Positions 1-7,077 of a DNA stretch of 48,782 nt are shown in pieces. Origin of the DNA: Candidatus Buchananbacteria bacterium (lineage in GTDB: Bacteria; Patescibacteriota; Patescibacteriia; Buchananbacterales; UBA6539). How positions within the stretch are numbered: position 1 is the first letter of the stretch; each line of letters starts with the position of its first letter. The notes below the pieces were generated by a model that worked only from the letters and a program-made list of their open reading frames with translations, did no database searches and was not told the DNA's origin. The stretch spans positions 1 through 48,782 of the forward strand of contig JABWCG010000003.1 of assembly GCA_013359225.1 (NCBI GenBank), read 5' to 3'. A program made the position numbers and the translations under genes.

Positions 1-1163
1 TATTCCGTCGCACCAATGATTTCGTTGTTAGTCAGGCTAACTTCAGTTGGCGACAAAGCCTGCGCCCAAAGAGTGAGGGTTTGTCCGTCACCGGGGATAA
101 ACGCTGGCAAAATAGCGATGTCAAAACCACCGCCAGTGCCATCAACCGCAATGACTTTACTGGTACCAAACTGCCAAAGCAGATACGCACCGCTGACAAA
201 CTCCTGGCGCTTGTACATCACCTTAGGTTTGCTTGTATCAAAACTACCGTTAACCCAGGGATAGTGCTGCCAAGCCAACTCATTGGTGGTTGGCGCACCA
301 AAGTAAGCCGGACCATCCACCTGACTGGTGTAGTACCAACGAAAACCGCCCTGCAATAAAAACGCCTGGCCAACATCAGGGTTGTCGATGATGGCAAAGT
401 ATTCATTATTGCTATTGCGGAAATCCTGGATGGTCACATAGAACCGGCCATCTTGACTGTACCAGTCATGGACATAGGCTCCTCCTCCGTTATCGAACGG
501 ATTGCCGACGACGGAAGAAAATTGGTTGTAACACGAAACAATCCGCTGATTGACCGTGCCATCGGAGAGTTGTCCGGGTAAAACCGTGGTGGCCAGATGA
601 TCGGCAATGAACAGAGAAGGTTCGAGGTAATTCTCTGGCCATACTGACTGAGAAGCATACCCTTTTGCCCACGCCGGATATTGACCAACTGACACTCCAT
701 AGGAACCATTGTAGACTCCAAAGTGTAAGTGGTCAGACCAGCAAGAAGCGCTGATTACTTCTCCGATCTTTTGGCCAACATTAACCCATTGACCCTCAGT
801 AATACCAACAGGCTTGGTATGGCCGTACAAGGTGCACACCTTTTTGCCATCAGGCAACATATGCTCAATGATGATGAGATAGACCCAGTTATCCACACAA
901 GTACCTCTTGCTTGAGCAAACATTACCTTACCATCGGCCGCGGATTTGACACTTGTACCTGCCACAACACAAACATCTTCTGCTACATGTTTGCCGGGTT
1001 TACCACCGACAGGGAAAGCGGCATTCAAACCACCCCACCCCAGACAACCCACTTGGTAATCTTCAAGAGGATACTGGAAACTGAATGCAGTTTGAGCCAG
1101 TGAACTTTGTGTAACCACGAATATCATAGTCACTGTCACCAAAATGATGCTTCGATACTTCAT
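1..1163 (-). CDS. Secreted M23-family metallopeptidase, 3' end beyond the window
   Basis: An uninterrupted minus-strand frame starts at ATG 1163 and runs off the left edge (387 codons seen, no stop). Residues 1-23 form a signal peptide ending in SSLA. The M23 (LytM/lysostaphin-like) zinc site is visible: H59-x3-D63, a YGH at about 113-115 and the HLH at 145-147 in SDHLHFGV. The family cleaves peptidoglycan peptides or related cell-wall bonds outside the cytoplasm. The remaining 230 or so residues are not recognised and may be a binding or beta-sandwich region. AGGAGG lies 7 bases before the start, so initiation is by a strong Shine-Dalgarno. Short frames on the plus strand here are shadows of this gene. 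The peptidase call is firm; the substrate is not known. Confidence 0.85.
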   Translation of the reverse strand, partial: MKYRSIILVTVTMIFVVTQSSLAQTAFSFQYPLEDYQVGCLGWGGLNAAFPVGGKPGKHVAEDVCVVAGTSVKSAADGKVMFAQARGTCVDNWVYLIIIEHMLPDGKKVCTLYGHTKPVGITEGQWVNVGQKIGEVISASCWSDHLHFGVYNGSYGVSVGQYPAWAKGYASQSVWPENYLEPSLFIADHLATTVLPGQLSDGTVNQRIVSCYNQFSSVVGNPFDNGGGAYVHDWYSQDGRFYVTIQDFRNSNNEYFAIIDNPDVGQAFLLQGGFRWYYTSQVDGPAYFGAPTTNELAWQHYPWVNGSFDTSKPKVMYKRQEFVSGAYLLWQFGTSKVIAVDGTGGGFDIAILPAFIPGDGQTLTLWAQALSPTEVSLTNNEIIGATE

Positions 1164-1200
1164 GATTCAATCCTCCTACTAGTTGTAATGAACATCACTT

Positions 1201-1238
1201 CCTCTCCTTCAAAGAGGTAGACTTTCCACCATGGAAAG
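1201..1238 (-). other. Two small hairpins in the leader of the M23 gene
   Basis: CCTCT/AGAGG (1201-1217) and CTTTCC/GGAAAG (1222-1238) can each form a short stem upstream of the M23 start. Neither is followed by a clear T-run on either strand. They may be leader structure; no role can be assigned. Confidence 0.3.
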
Positions 1239-1318
1239 CTTTTCTAAAGAAAAAACATAGCATTACATCCTTAGAAAAAATTTCCAGGGTTTAAGTCGCT
1301 ATGTTGATCTAAATTTTT

Positions 1319-1903
1319 TTAAATTGTTGTAATTAACCTTTCAATGATATTAATATTTTCATCAATCTTATTAAACGCCGTGATTTCAATAACGAGGTCC
1401 TTAATTCTAAATACATATATATCAGTTTCAATAATACCTGGGAAATCTATGAATTTACTTACTTTCAATTTTCCCAGCATAACTGTTTCTGGAGTCCGCT
1501 CATTAAATAAATTTATAGTCTGGGAGTTATAATAATTCTCCAAATCTAATAAATTTTCGTTTTTATAGATAGTTATAAAAATATCTCCAAAATATTTAAA
1601 ACCAAATTTATCAGGTATACCCACTTCTTTATTATTAGGGGCTAAGCTGATTCTGTTGTCATCTAATAAAAAAATTTTCCAATTCTCCGGATACTTAAAC
1701 TCAAACCCATACTCTTCATTCCGATACGTTTTCCAATCTGAAGTGTCAATCTCTTCAGTAGTGGTGGCAGTATTAACATTTTCATTCTCAACTTCTGATT
1801 CTTCTGGAACAACGCTGGTGTTTTGATTTGTCTGAGGTTTACTAAGACAACCAGTTAAAACCAGGGTAGTTAGGATTAAAATTGTGAGTAAATATTTTTT
1901 CAT
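1319..1903 (-). CDS. Putative lipoprotein with PsbP-like domain
   Basis: 194 aa. A hydrophobic signal peptide ends in the lipobox LTGC at about residues 16-19, so the mature protein should be lipid-anchored on the outer face of the membrane. A Thr/Glu/Asn-rich linker (about 20-55) follows, then a globular domain beginning with the pattern TYRNEEYGFEFKYPENW, which resembles the start of PsbP-like domains found in many CPR lipoproteins. No catalytic residues are evident. There is no Shine-Dalgarno. A copy of a 59-bp repeat ends 18 bases upstream of the start codon. Function unknown; lipoprotein status is well supported, the fold assignment is a family resemblance only. Confidence 0.75.
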   Translation of the reverse strand: MKKYLLTILILTTLVLTGCLSKPQTNQNTSVVPEESEVENENVNTATTTEEIDTSDWKTYRNEEYGFEFKYPENWKIFLLDDNRISLAPNNKEVGIPDKFGFKYFGDIFITIYKNENLLDLENYYNSQTINLFNERTPETVMLGKLKVSKFIDFPGIIETDIYVFRIKDLVIEITAFNKIDENINIIERLITTI

Positions 1904-1921
1904 CTTATTAAGCTAATAGCT

Positions 1922-1980
1922 TCTTACCAGAGTCATAGGCTCAACATAGCGCGAAAAGCTCATACGACCCTGGTAGCAAA
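1922..1980. repeat. 59-bp imperfect-palindrome repeat, copy 1
   Basis: Identical over 59 bp to 2524-2582 and in the same orientation. The ends are inverted: TACCAGAGTC on one side and GACCCTGGTA on the other (9 of 10 pair). Both copies sit just upstream of a minus-strand start codon (18 and 27 bases), here the lipoprotein. It may be a small palindromic intergenic repeat or a shared 5' leader element. Confidence 0.85.
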
Positions 1981-1983
1981 CTA

Positions 1984-2223
1984 CTAGTAAGTCACTGCCT
2001 CGAGTAACTCACACTCCAAAGTATTACCATTGGGTAGTTTTACTGTCACCCGATCGGGATAACTATGCCCTAAAATTGCCTTGGCAATCGGCGACAAATA
2101 GGAAATTACGCCTTTTTTCGGATCACCTTGCGGCAGCTCAACAATTTCAAGGCGCTTCACTTCACCATTTAATACCACTAGCACCGTATCGCCCACTTTA
2201 ATTTTATCACCTTTCTTGATCAT
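1984..2223 (-). CDS. Stand-alone GreA/GreB C-terminal domain protein
   Basis: 79 aa. The segment ISYLSPIAKAILGHSYPDRV matches the core of the C-terminal FKBP-like domain of GreA/GreB, with the usual ISYLSPLGKALLG-type signature. The N-terminal coiled coil that inserts its acidic tip into the RNA polymerase secondary channel is absent, so transcript-cleavage stimulation is not expected. Similar single-domain relatives (Rnk-like) bind RNA polymerase without cleavage activity; that comparison is inference. There is no clear Shine-Dalgarno. It lies between the two copies of the 59-bp repeat together with the GIY-YIG gene. Confidence 0.75.
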   Translation of the reverse strand: MIKKGDKIKVGDTVLVVLNGEVKRLEIVELPQGDPKKGVISYLSPIAKAILGHSYPDRVTVKLPNGNTLECELLEAVTY

Positions 2224-2241
2224 AGTCTCCCGCCTAAATTT

Positions 2242-2496
2242 TTAGATTAATAAACTTTTTTTAAGATTTCGTTTAATATAATTTCTGCCCCAACCTGTTT
2301 TAAAAAACTTTTCCCTATTTTTTGCATCAATTTCAGCTAAATATGCCTCATAATAAACCAACGTTAGAGGTATACGATTTTTAGTTGCAAGAGATTTACC
2401 ATTATTATGTTCATTAAAACGTCTTTGTAAATTTTTTGTATACCCGATATATAATTGGCAATCTTTCAAACTTTTTAGAATATAGACATAAAACAT
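2242..2496 (-). CDS. GIY-YIG domain nuclease-like protein
   Basis: 84 aa from ATG 2496. The single-domain GIY-YIG fold is clear: YVYIL at residues 3-7, YIGYT at 16-20, the Arg of LQRRFNEHN, and the metal-binding Glu in NREKFFKTGWGR. Proteins of this small family (UvrC N-terminal-like, YhbQ/Slx1-like) are predicted DNA endonucleases. The frame stays open upstream to 2670, but that extension simply translates the 59-bp repeat and neighbouring AT-rich DNA, and family members begin at MFYVYIL, so I chose 2496. No Shine-Dalgarno is present. Its cellular role is unknown. Confidence 0.85.
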   Translation of the reverse strand: MFYVYILKSLKDCQLYIGYTKNLQRRFNEHNNGKSLATKNRIPLTLVYYEAYLAEIDAKNREKFFKTGWGRNYIKRNLKKSLLI

Positions 2497-2523
2497 ATCT
2501 AAAAATTTGGGCGGGTAAAATTC

Positions 2524-2582
2524 TCTTACCAGAGTCATAGGCTCAACATAGCGCGAAAAGCTCATACGACCCTGGTAGCAAA
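2524..2582. repeat. 59-bp imperfect-palindrome repeat, copy 2
   Basis: Exact second copy of 1922-1980, located 27 bases upstream of the GIY-YIG start codon. Because it happens to lack stops in one frame, it produces a false N-terminal extension of the nuclease. Confidence 0.85.
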
Positions 2583-2613
2583 ATTCTACCTTCAGACTTA
2601 TCAACAGATTTTT

Positions 2614-2637
2614 GCGACGGCTCTTTAAAGTGACGGC
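2614..2637. repeat. Paired GCGACGGC/GTGACGGC octamers, pair A
   Basis: GCGACGGC at 2614-2621 and GTGACGGC at 2630-2637 repeat with a 16-base period, separated by AT-rich sequence. Similar pairs occur at 2724-2749 and, on the other strand, at 4330-4354. Possibly operator half-sites; nothing else explains them. Confidence 0.4.
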
Positions 2638-2723
2638 GCAACTTTTTATTTTTAAAAAAATATCTACCAATCGGCATTTCCGAGGTAGATAGTTGTAAGG
2701 TTCTTATTTAATTTTTAATTTTT

Positions 2724-2749
2724 GCGACGGCGCATATATGTGCGACGGC
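2724..2749. repeat. Paired GCGACGGC octamers, pair B
   Basis: GCGACGGC at 2724-2731 and 2742-2749, 18-base period. The spacer region contains the near-palindrome GCGCATATATGTGC. It lies just downstream of the NDT-like/RHH gene stop. Confidence 0.4.
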
Positions 2750-2789
2750 TTTATTTCTGTTATTCAGTATAGCATGTCAAACAATGTTG

Positions 2790-3395
2790 TCAAGACTTTT
2801 TAACAAACTTTTGATACTCTTCATCTTCGTCAATCATCTTTTCAATCATCTCACGCAAAAAGTCAGCCTTTGATATTTTAGTATTATGGGTTCGCCAATG
2901 CAAATACCGTTCAATCCGAGAAGTAATACGTAAAGTAAATTTAATATTAGGAACTTCACGGCCTTCGCCGCGTTCAACCTGTGCCAAGAACTCAGTGATT
3001 ATTTTTGATAAGTTACCTTCAGTATAATATTCAAGATTCAATAATTTTGAAGCGTCCTTGTTTTTTTTCAGATGCAGTAAATTTTTATTGATCGGCCGCG
3101 TCTTGTCCGACAAATATAACACCGGCTTCTTATGCGCCAAAGCAATGGCGATCAAATAGCCACTTTCCGGCAAGTAACTAGTACCTTCAATAATCAAACC
3201 GTCCATTCGCTCAAGCATTCCTTCGCCGGCCTGATCCATGCGGTCCAAGTCGGCGCCGGAAAAACCTTTCAAGTGCGAACTGATCAAATTACTCATCACC
3301 AAAACTCCGGTTTCCGAAAGCAAATCCATAATCCGCGAAAAGCGTTTTTGTAATTTATCTTCGGCCTGATTGTCGGCAGTAAAATAAATTCTCAT
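2790..3395 (-). CDS. Nucleoside 2-deoxyribosyltransferase-like domain fused to a ribbon-helix-helix-like domain
   Basis: 201 aa. Residues 1-140 look like the Rossmann-type nucleoside 2-deoxyribosyltransferase family: MRIYFTA at the N-terminus, a D-G-L-I-I-E strand, and ESGYLIAIALAHKKPVLYL, where the Glu matches the family nucleophile position. Residues 148-195 (NIKFTLRITSRIERYLHWR... KADFLREMIEKMI) read as a beta-strand plus two helices like a ribbon-helix-helix DNA-binding domain. The stop overlaps nothing; the start codon abuts the stop of the upstream asparaginase-like gene, so the two are probably co-transcribed. A nucleotide- or ligand-sensing regulator is plausible, but neither catalysis nor DNA binding is shown. 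Confidence 0.65.
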   Translation of the reverse strand: MRIYFTADNQAEDKLQKRFSRIMDLLSETGVLVMSNLISSHLKGFSGADLDRMDQAGEGMLERMDGLIIEGTSYLPESGYLIAIALAHKKPVLYLSDKTRPINKNLLHLKKNKDASKLLNLEYYTEGNLSKIITEFLAQVERGEGREVPNIKFTLRITSRIERYLHWRTHNTKISKADFLREMIEKMIDEDEEYQKFVKKS

Positions 3396-4318
3396 TACAG
3401 CGTTTCTCCCGCCAAATCTTTAAACATTAGTTCTTTGATTTTCTTTGGCTTATCGGCCTGGGTTAACGACCACATTAACTTTAATACGGTTGATTCCCAG
3501 CCCATATTATTAACTAAAATCAGATTGTTTGAAATAATCATCGGCTGATTTGATTGTTTGGTCCAAATCACTACCGGCTTGTCAGAAATGACTTTATCAA
3601 GAAGGAAAATTAAATTGCGGGGCAAGCTTTGATTGTTGCCCGCGTTAATGACAACGCCATCCCGATCGGCTAGGCGCTTATTCAAACTTTTTAAATCTAA
3701 AACCGGATTAATGTTGATAATCTCAATATTGCTATTTAAATTTTTAGATACTTGCAATTTGGTTTTAGCGGTTAAAATATTTTTTTCAAAAATTCTAATG
3801 CTAAAATCAATGCGCCCCAAAATTCCGCTTGGAGGTGCATTAAAAACATTTAGTGACTCTTCTGTCGTTAAAAATGACTGATTTGCTCGCAGTAACCGGT
3901 TACCAAACATCAGCGCCACTTCACCAAAACTATAATTGGCGGCCTGGCAGGCGTTAATGATATTAGCTCTGATTTCCGGGTTTTTACCATCTAATCTTTT
4001 CTGATAGGGTCCCGTGATAATAATCGGCTTAGTGAGATTTTGCAGCAAGAAAGATAAAGCTGACGCCGTATACAAAATGTTATCAATATCATGTAAAATC
4101 ACAAAACCATCGGCCTGGCTGAACCGTTGAGCAATTTCGTCGGACAGCTTTAACCAAATTGAAGGTGTAATATCCGAAGAAGGTTCGTTAAAAACAACCA
4201 CTGGTTCAACATCGGCAATAATGCCAAGCTCAGGCATTGACGTAAGCCAGTCACGCTTTTGCAAAATTGGCAGATCGCTTGCCACTAATAAATAAATTTT
4301 TTTACGAGTTTTTATCAT
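3395..4318 (-). CDS. Asparaginase-like protein lacking catalytic threonines
   Basis: 307 aa from ATG 4318. Residues 45-125 align by eye with type I L-asparaginases: PSSDITPSIWLKLSDEIA, then DGFVILHDIDNILYTASALSF and KPIIITG. In active enzymes the second block reads HGTDT and the N-terminus has TGGTI; here they are HDIDN and a VASDLPI stretch, so both catalytic Thr residues are missing while the SSD pair remains. The protein is therefore probably a binding or regulatory pseudoenzyme. An ATG at 4339 is the alternative start; the longer frame runs through an upstream terminator and is rejected. It is contiguous with the NDT-like/RHH gene. Confidence 0.65.
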   Translation of the reverse strand: MIKTRKKIYLLVASDLPILQKRDWLTSMPELGIIADVEPVVVFNEPSSDITPSIWLKLSDEIAQRFSQADGFVILHDIDNILYTASALSFLLQNLTKPIIITGPYQKRLDGKNPEIRANIINACQAANYSFGEVALMFGNRLLRANQSFLTTEESLNVFNAPPSGILGRIDFSIRIFEKNILTAKTKLQVSKNLNSNIEIININPVLDLKSLNKRLADRDGVVINAGNNQSLPRNLIFLLDKVISDKPVVIWTKQSNQPMIISNNLILVNNMGWESTVLKLMWSLTQADKPKKIKELMFKDLAGETL

Positions 4319-4329
4319 ACTTTTAAAGC

Positions 4330-4354
4330 GCCGTCGCATATTGAAAGCCGTCAC
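4330..4354. repeat. Paired GCGACGGC/GTGACGGC octamers, pair C
   Basis: On the minus strand GTGACGGC (4354-4347) and GCGACGGC (4337-4330) repeat with a 17-base period immediately upstream of the asparaginase-like start at 4318. Same motif as pairs A and B, in a promoter-proximal position. Confidence 0.4.
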
Positions 4355-4379
4355 CATTATTGTACCACTTTTAACCTTT

Positions 4380-4415
4380 AAAAAACAAACCCCAAAGCTT
4401 TGATAAAGCTTGGGG
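4380..4415 (-). terminator. Rho-independent terminator after the STAS-like gene
   Basis: On the minus strand CCCCAAGCTT and AAGCTTTGGGG form a strong stem around TATCA and are followed by TTTGTTTTTT. It ends the STAS-like transcript and separates it from the asparaginase-like gene. Confidence 0.85.
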
Positions 4416-4898
4416 TTAAGCGGTGTTGTCGGCCTCGGACTCATGCGTCAACAGACGCGGCGGCCGAAGAACAATCTTGCGGTTAAGGCCAAACGACCGG
4501 CGCTCATAAAAAATGTGCCCCTCAAAGGTCTTTTCCAGTTTGACTATCGCCAAAACTTTGGTTTGTTCCCGCATCCGGAAACGAAAACTCCAGTCAGGAC
4601 AATGACCCAAAGTATTTGCCCGCTCGGTCACCAAGCGCACCAAGCGCACCATCGTGGCGACAAAGGCCGTATCAAGCACTTGGCGGTCAAGCGGCCGCAC
4701 CCGGCGACAATCAACCCGTAGCGATGTCCAACTCTGCTTTAGTAGCTTGGCAATCGCCTGTTCCATAACCAGCGGCGCCTGATCCATGTCCCAAGCGCCA
4801 TACAAAGCAAGGTGGCAAGTTGAACCGACCACCTCAAGGCGGTAACGGAAGCGCAGGTGCTTTCGGCGAAGCAGCAATAACCAGTTAGTCAAAGACAT
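4416..4898 (-). CDS. Unknown protein, possible STAS-like fold
   Basis: 160 aa from ATG 4898, which has AAAGGAGGC six bases upstream; the open frame before it lacks any such signal. The order of secondary structure in HLALYGAWDMDQAPLVMEQ, a following helix, SLRVDCRRVRPLD and REQTKVLAIVKLEKTF resembles STAS domains (anti-sigma antagonist type: 'GAWDMDQAP' for the first strand-helix, 'VDCRRVRPLD' for the strand before the phospho-serine loop). The usual phosphorylatable Ser/Thr after the 'LD' is not in the standard place. Codon use is GC-rich and Arg-rich compared with neighbours. If STAS-like it could be a signalling adaptor; this is tentative. It has its own terminator. Confidence 0.5.
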   Translation of the reverse strand: MSLTNWLLLLRRKHLRFRYRLEVVGSTCHLALYGAWDMDQAPLVMEQAIAKLLKQSWTSLRVDCRRVRPLDRQVLDTAFVATMVRLVRLVTERANTLGHCPDWSFRFRMREQTKVLAIVKLEKTFEGHIFYERRSFGLNRKIVLRPPRLLTHESEADNTA

Positions 4899-5000
4899 GT
4901 TTTTGCCTCCTTTCTCATGCCAAAACCGAACTACCAAAAATCAAAGAACGTATCTTTATTATAACATTGACAGCAGGACCGGTCATTGTTAAGATAAAAT

Positions 5001-5033
5001 ATCAAGAAAACTCTTGATTTTAAAGGGTTTTTT
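5001..5033. terminator. Hairpin with T-run between the STAS-like gene and argS
   Basis: ATCAAGA (5001-5007) pairs with TCTTGAT (5012-5018), followed on the plus strand by TTTAAAGGGTTTTTTT. It may be a weak terminator or part of the argS leader; no upstream plus-strand gene needs it. Confidence 0.35.
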
Positions 5034-5131
5034 TGTGATTATAGATCTTTGATCCTTTACAAGTTGAGTTTAAAGTAACAACCGCAAGCAACCACGCCCA
5101 AGAGCCTCAGCCAAGAGGTCTACTAGGGATA

Positions 5132-5138
5132 TGGAGGT
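5132..5138 (+). promoter_or_regulatory. Shine-Dalgarno that decides the argS start
   Basis: TGGAGGT directly touches the first ATG (5139) but lies about 9 bases before the second ATG (5148). Normal spacing therefore favours 5148. Confidence 0.6.
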
Positions 5139-5147
5139 ATGAAAGCC

Positions 5148-7055
5148 ATGAGTTGGAGTATGATCGAGGTACTCGAAACCCGTGACGATCTCATCAAGCT
5201 GATCGTCGAAGTGATTGGTAAGCTGTTTGGCCAGGAAATCAAGCCCGACAGCCTGGAATTCTCCGAGCCGCCAAACCCGGAGTTAGGCGACCTGACCCTG
5301 CCCTGCTTTTTTCTGGCGAAAATCGCCAAAACCAGCCCGGCAAAAATCGCCGTGTCGTTAGCTGAAGCGCTTCGGCCTCAACTGCCCGCGGATTTCACCG
5401 AGGTGAAAAACACTGGGCCCTACCTGAATTTTACTGTGCGACGAGGTCGCAGCATCCAACGAGTCTGCGATCTTGTGCTCCAGGAAGTTGACCGATTTGG
5501 CACCGTCACTGACGGCGTTGGCCAAACAATGATGATTGAATACAGCGGCCCGAATTCCAACAAGGCCCTGCATCTTGGTCATCTGCGCAACAACCAGCTT
5601 GGCATCAGCCTGCTTAACATCATGGCTGCTGCCGGTTACCGGGTAATTCCGGTGAACATCATCAACGACCGTGGAATTGCTATCTGCAAATCCATGGTCG
5701 CCTACCAGCTATGGTACCAGCCGCAGACGCCGCAAAGCGTCGGCAAAAAAGGCGATCACTTTGTCGGCGAATGTTACGCTAGGTTCCAGGAAGAGCTCGA
5801 CAACGAGTACGCTGCCTGGCTTGCCGAGTGTAAAGCGCTGACCCTGCAAGAGGTCGAAGCCCTGGCCGAAACTGATCAAGACACCTTGCGCGCCGAATTT
5901 GACCAGCAGTCGAAGTTGCTCAAGCAGGCAAACCAGATGCTGATTGAATGGGAAGCCGGCAATCATCAGGTACGCCAACTCTGGACAACGATGAACAGTT
6001 GGGTCTATGACGGATTCAGCCAAACCTACCTCCGCCAAGGCGTGCACTTCGACAAGGTCTATCTGGAAAGCGACACCTACGACCAAGGTCGCGCCATTGC
6101 CCTGCAGCACGAAGCTGCCGGCACCTTGGCCCAAGCTGGCCTGATGTTTCGCGATGAGCGCAACAATCTGGTCTTTGACCTTGAACGTTTCGGCCTGACG
6201 CAACCAGGCAAACCCAAAGTGCTGATCCGCGGCGACGGGACAACCATTTACATCACCCAAGACATCGGCACCGCCGTTCAACGCTTTGAGGAGTTCGCGC
6301 CGCTAAACCAGCTAGTCTACGTCGTCGCCCGGGAACAGGAACTGCACTTCAAGCAACTGTTCAAGATGCTTGAGCTGTTTGGTTACCCGTGGGCCGCACA
6401 GCTGTTTCATCGCAGCTACGGCATGGTTCGACTGACCGACGGCAAAATGAGCTCCCGGCGTTTGAAGGAAGGCGGCGTTTTTCTCGCCGACGACCTGATG
6501 GATCATCTTCACGATTTGGCCCGCCAGGAAATCCTGAAACGTTATGGTGACACTGGCGACGAATATGACGCCGACGATCTCGAGCGCCGCGCCGAACAAA
6601 TCGGTTTAGCCGCGCTCAAGTATTTTCTTCTGCGCACCAGTGCAGAAAAAGACATGATCTTCGAGCCGGCCGAATCGCTCGCGTTTGAAGGCAATACCGG
6701 GCCGTACCTGTTGTACGCCTATGCCCGAATCAAAAGCATTCTGCGCCGCGCCGAAGTTATCAGCGAAACCGCTGACCTGACTGTCTTGAACGAGACGGTT
6801 GAAATCATGTTGGCCAAAAAGCTAGCGCAACTGCCCTCGGTAGTCAGCCAAGCCGCGCGGGAATTCAATCCCACGCCGGTAGCAAGCTGGTGCTACGAAG
6901 TTGCCAAGGCTTTCAGCCAATTCTATAACCACTGCCAAATCATCGGCAGCGGTGACACCCTCGAACCGGCTCGTCTTCGCCTGGCTTTCGCCACGGCCGT
7001 TGCCTTGGGCAATGGCCTGAAGCTGCTTGGCATTGAACCGCTGGAGCGAATGTAG
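5148..7055 (+). CDS. argS: Arginyl-tRNA synthetase
   Basis: 635 aa from ATG 5148; class I synthetase charging tRNA-Arg with arginine in the cytoplasm. Seen: the N-terminal Add-1 domain (about 10-110), the HIGH-type motif ALHLGHLRN near residue 140 after YSGPNSNK, the KMSSR loop near 432, and a C-terminal alpha-helical anticodon-binding domain with NTGPYLLYAYARIKSIL. Length is slightly above the family norm because of a charged insert around residues 185-265. Codons are GC-rich with a strong Shine-Dalgarno, unlike the AT-rich genes further on. An unknown gene follows 22 bases later, and argA, argE and two tRNA-Arg genes are within 4.5 kb. Confidence 0.97.
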   Translation: MSWSMIEVLETRDDLIKLIVEVIGKLFGQEIKPDSLEFSEPPNPELGDLTLPCFFLAKIAKTSPAKIAVSLAEALRPQLPADFTEVKNTGPYLNFTVRRGRSIQRVCDLVLQEVDRFGTVTDGVGQTMMIEYSGPNSNKALHLGHLRNNQLGISLLNIMAAAGYRVIPVNIINDRGIAICKSMVAYQLWYQPQTPQSVGKKGDHFVGECYARFQEELDNEYAAWLAECKALTLQEVEALAETDQDTLRAEFDQQSKLLKQANQMLIEWEAGNHQVRQLWTTMNSWVYDGFSQTYLRQGVHFDKVYLESDTYDQGRAIALQHEAAGTLAQAGLMFRDERNNLVFDLERFGLTQPGKPKVLIRGDGTTIYITQDIGTAVQRFEEFAPLNQLVYVVAREQELHFKQLFKMLELFGYPWAAQLFHRSYGMVRLTDGKMSSRRLKEGGVFLADDLMDHLHDLARQEILKRYGDTGDEYDADDLERRAEQIGLAALKYFLLRTSAEKDMIFEPAESLAFEGNTGPYLLYAYARIKSILRRAEVISETADLTVLNETVEIMLAKKLAQLPSVVSQAAREFNPTPVASWCYEVAKAFSQFYNHCQIIGSGDTLEPARLRLAFATAVALGNGLKLLGIEPLERM

Positions 7056-7077
7056 CAACCAACCAACCGGAGGTAAT

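Noticed and set aside
16-1103. Several overlapping frames on both strands left of 1.1 kb
   Set aside because: They are shadows of the single long minus-strand M23 peptidase frame, which runs off the window edge.
2497-2670. N-terminal extension of the GIY-YIG protein
   Set aside because: It translates the 59-bp repeat and AT-rich flank; the family begins at MFYVYIL.
4319-4444. N-terminal extension of the asparaginase-like protein
   Set aside because: It runs through the strong terminator of the STAS-like gene.
5034-5138. Possible T-box leader upstream of argS
   Set aside because: No specifier stem or T-box sequence can be found; only a small CCTC/GAGG hairpin is present.
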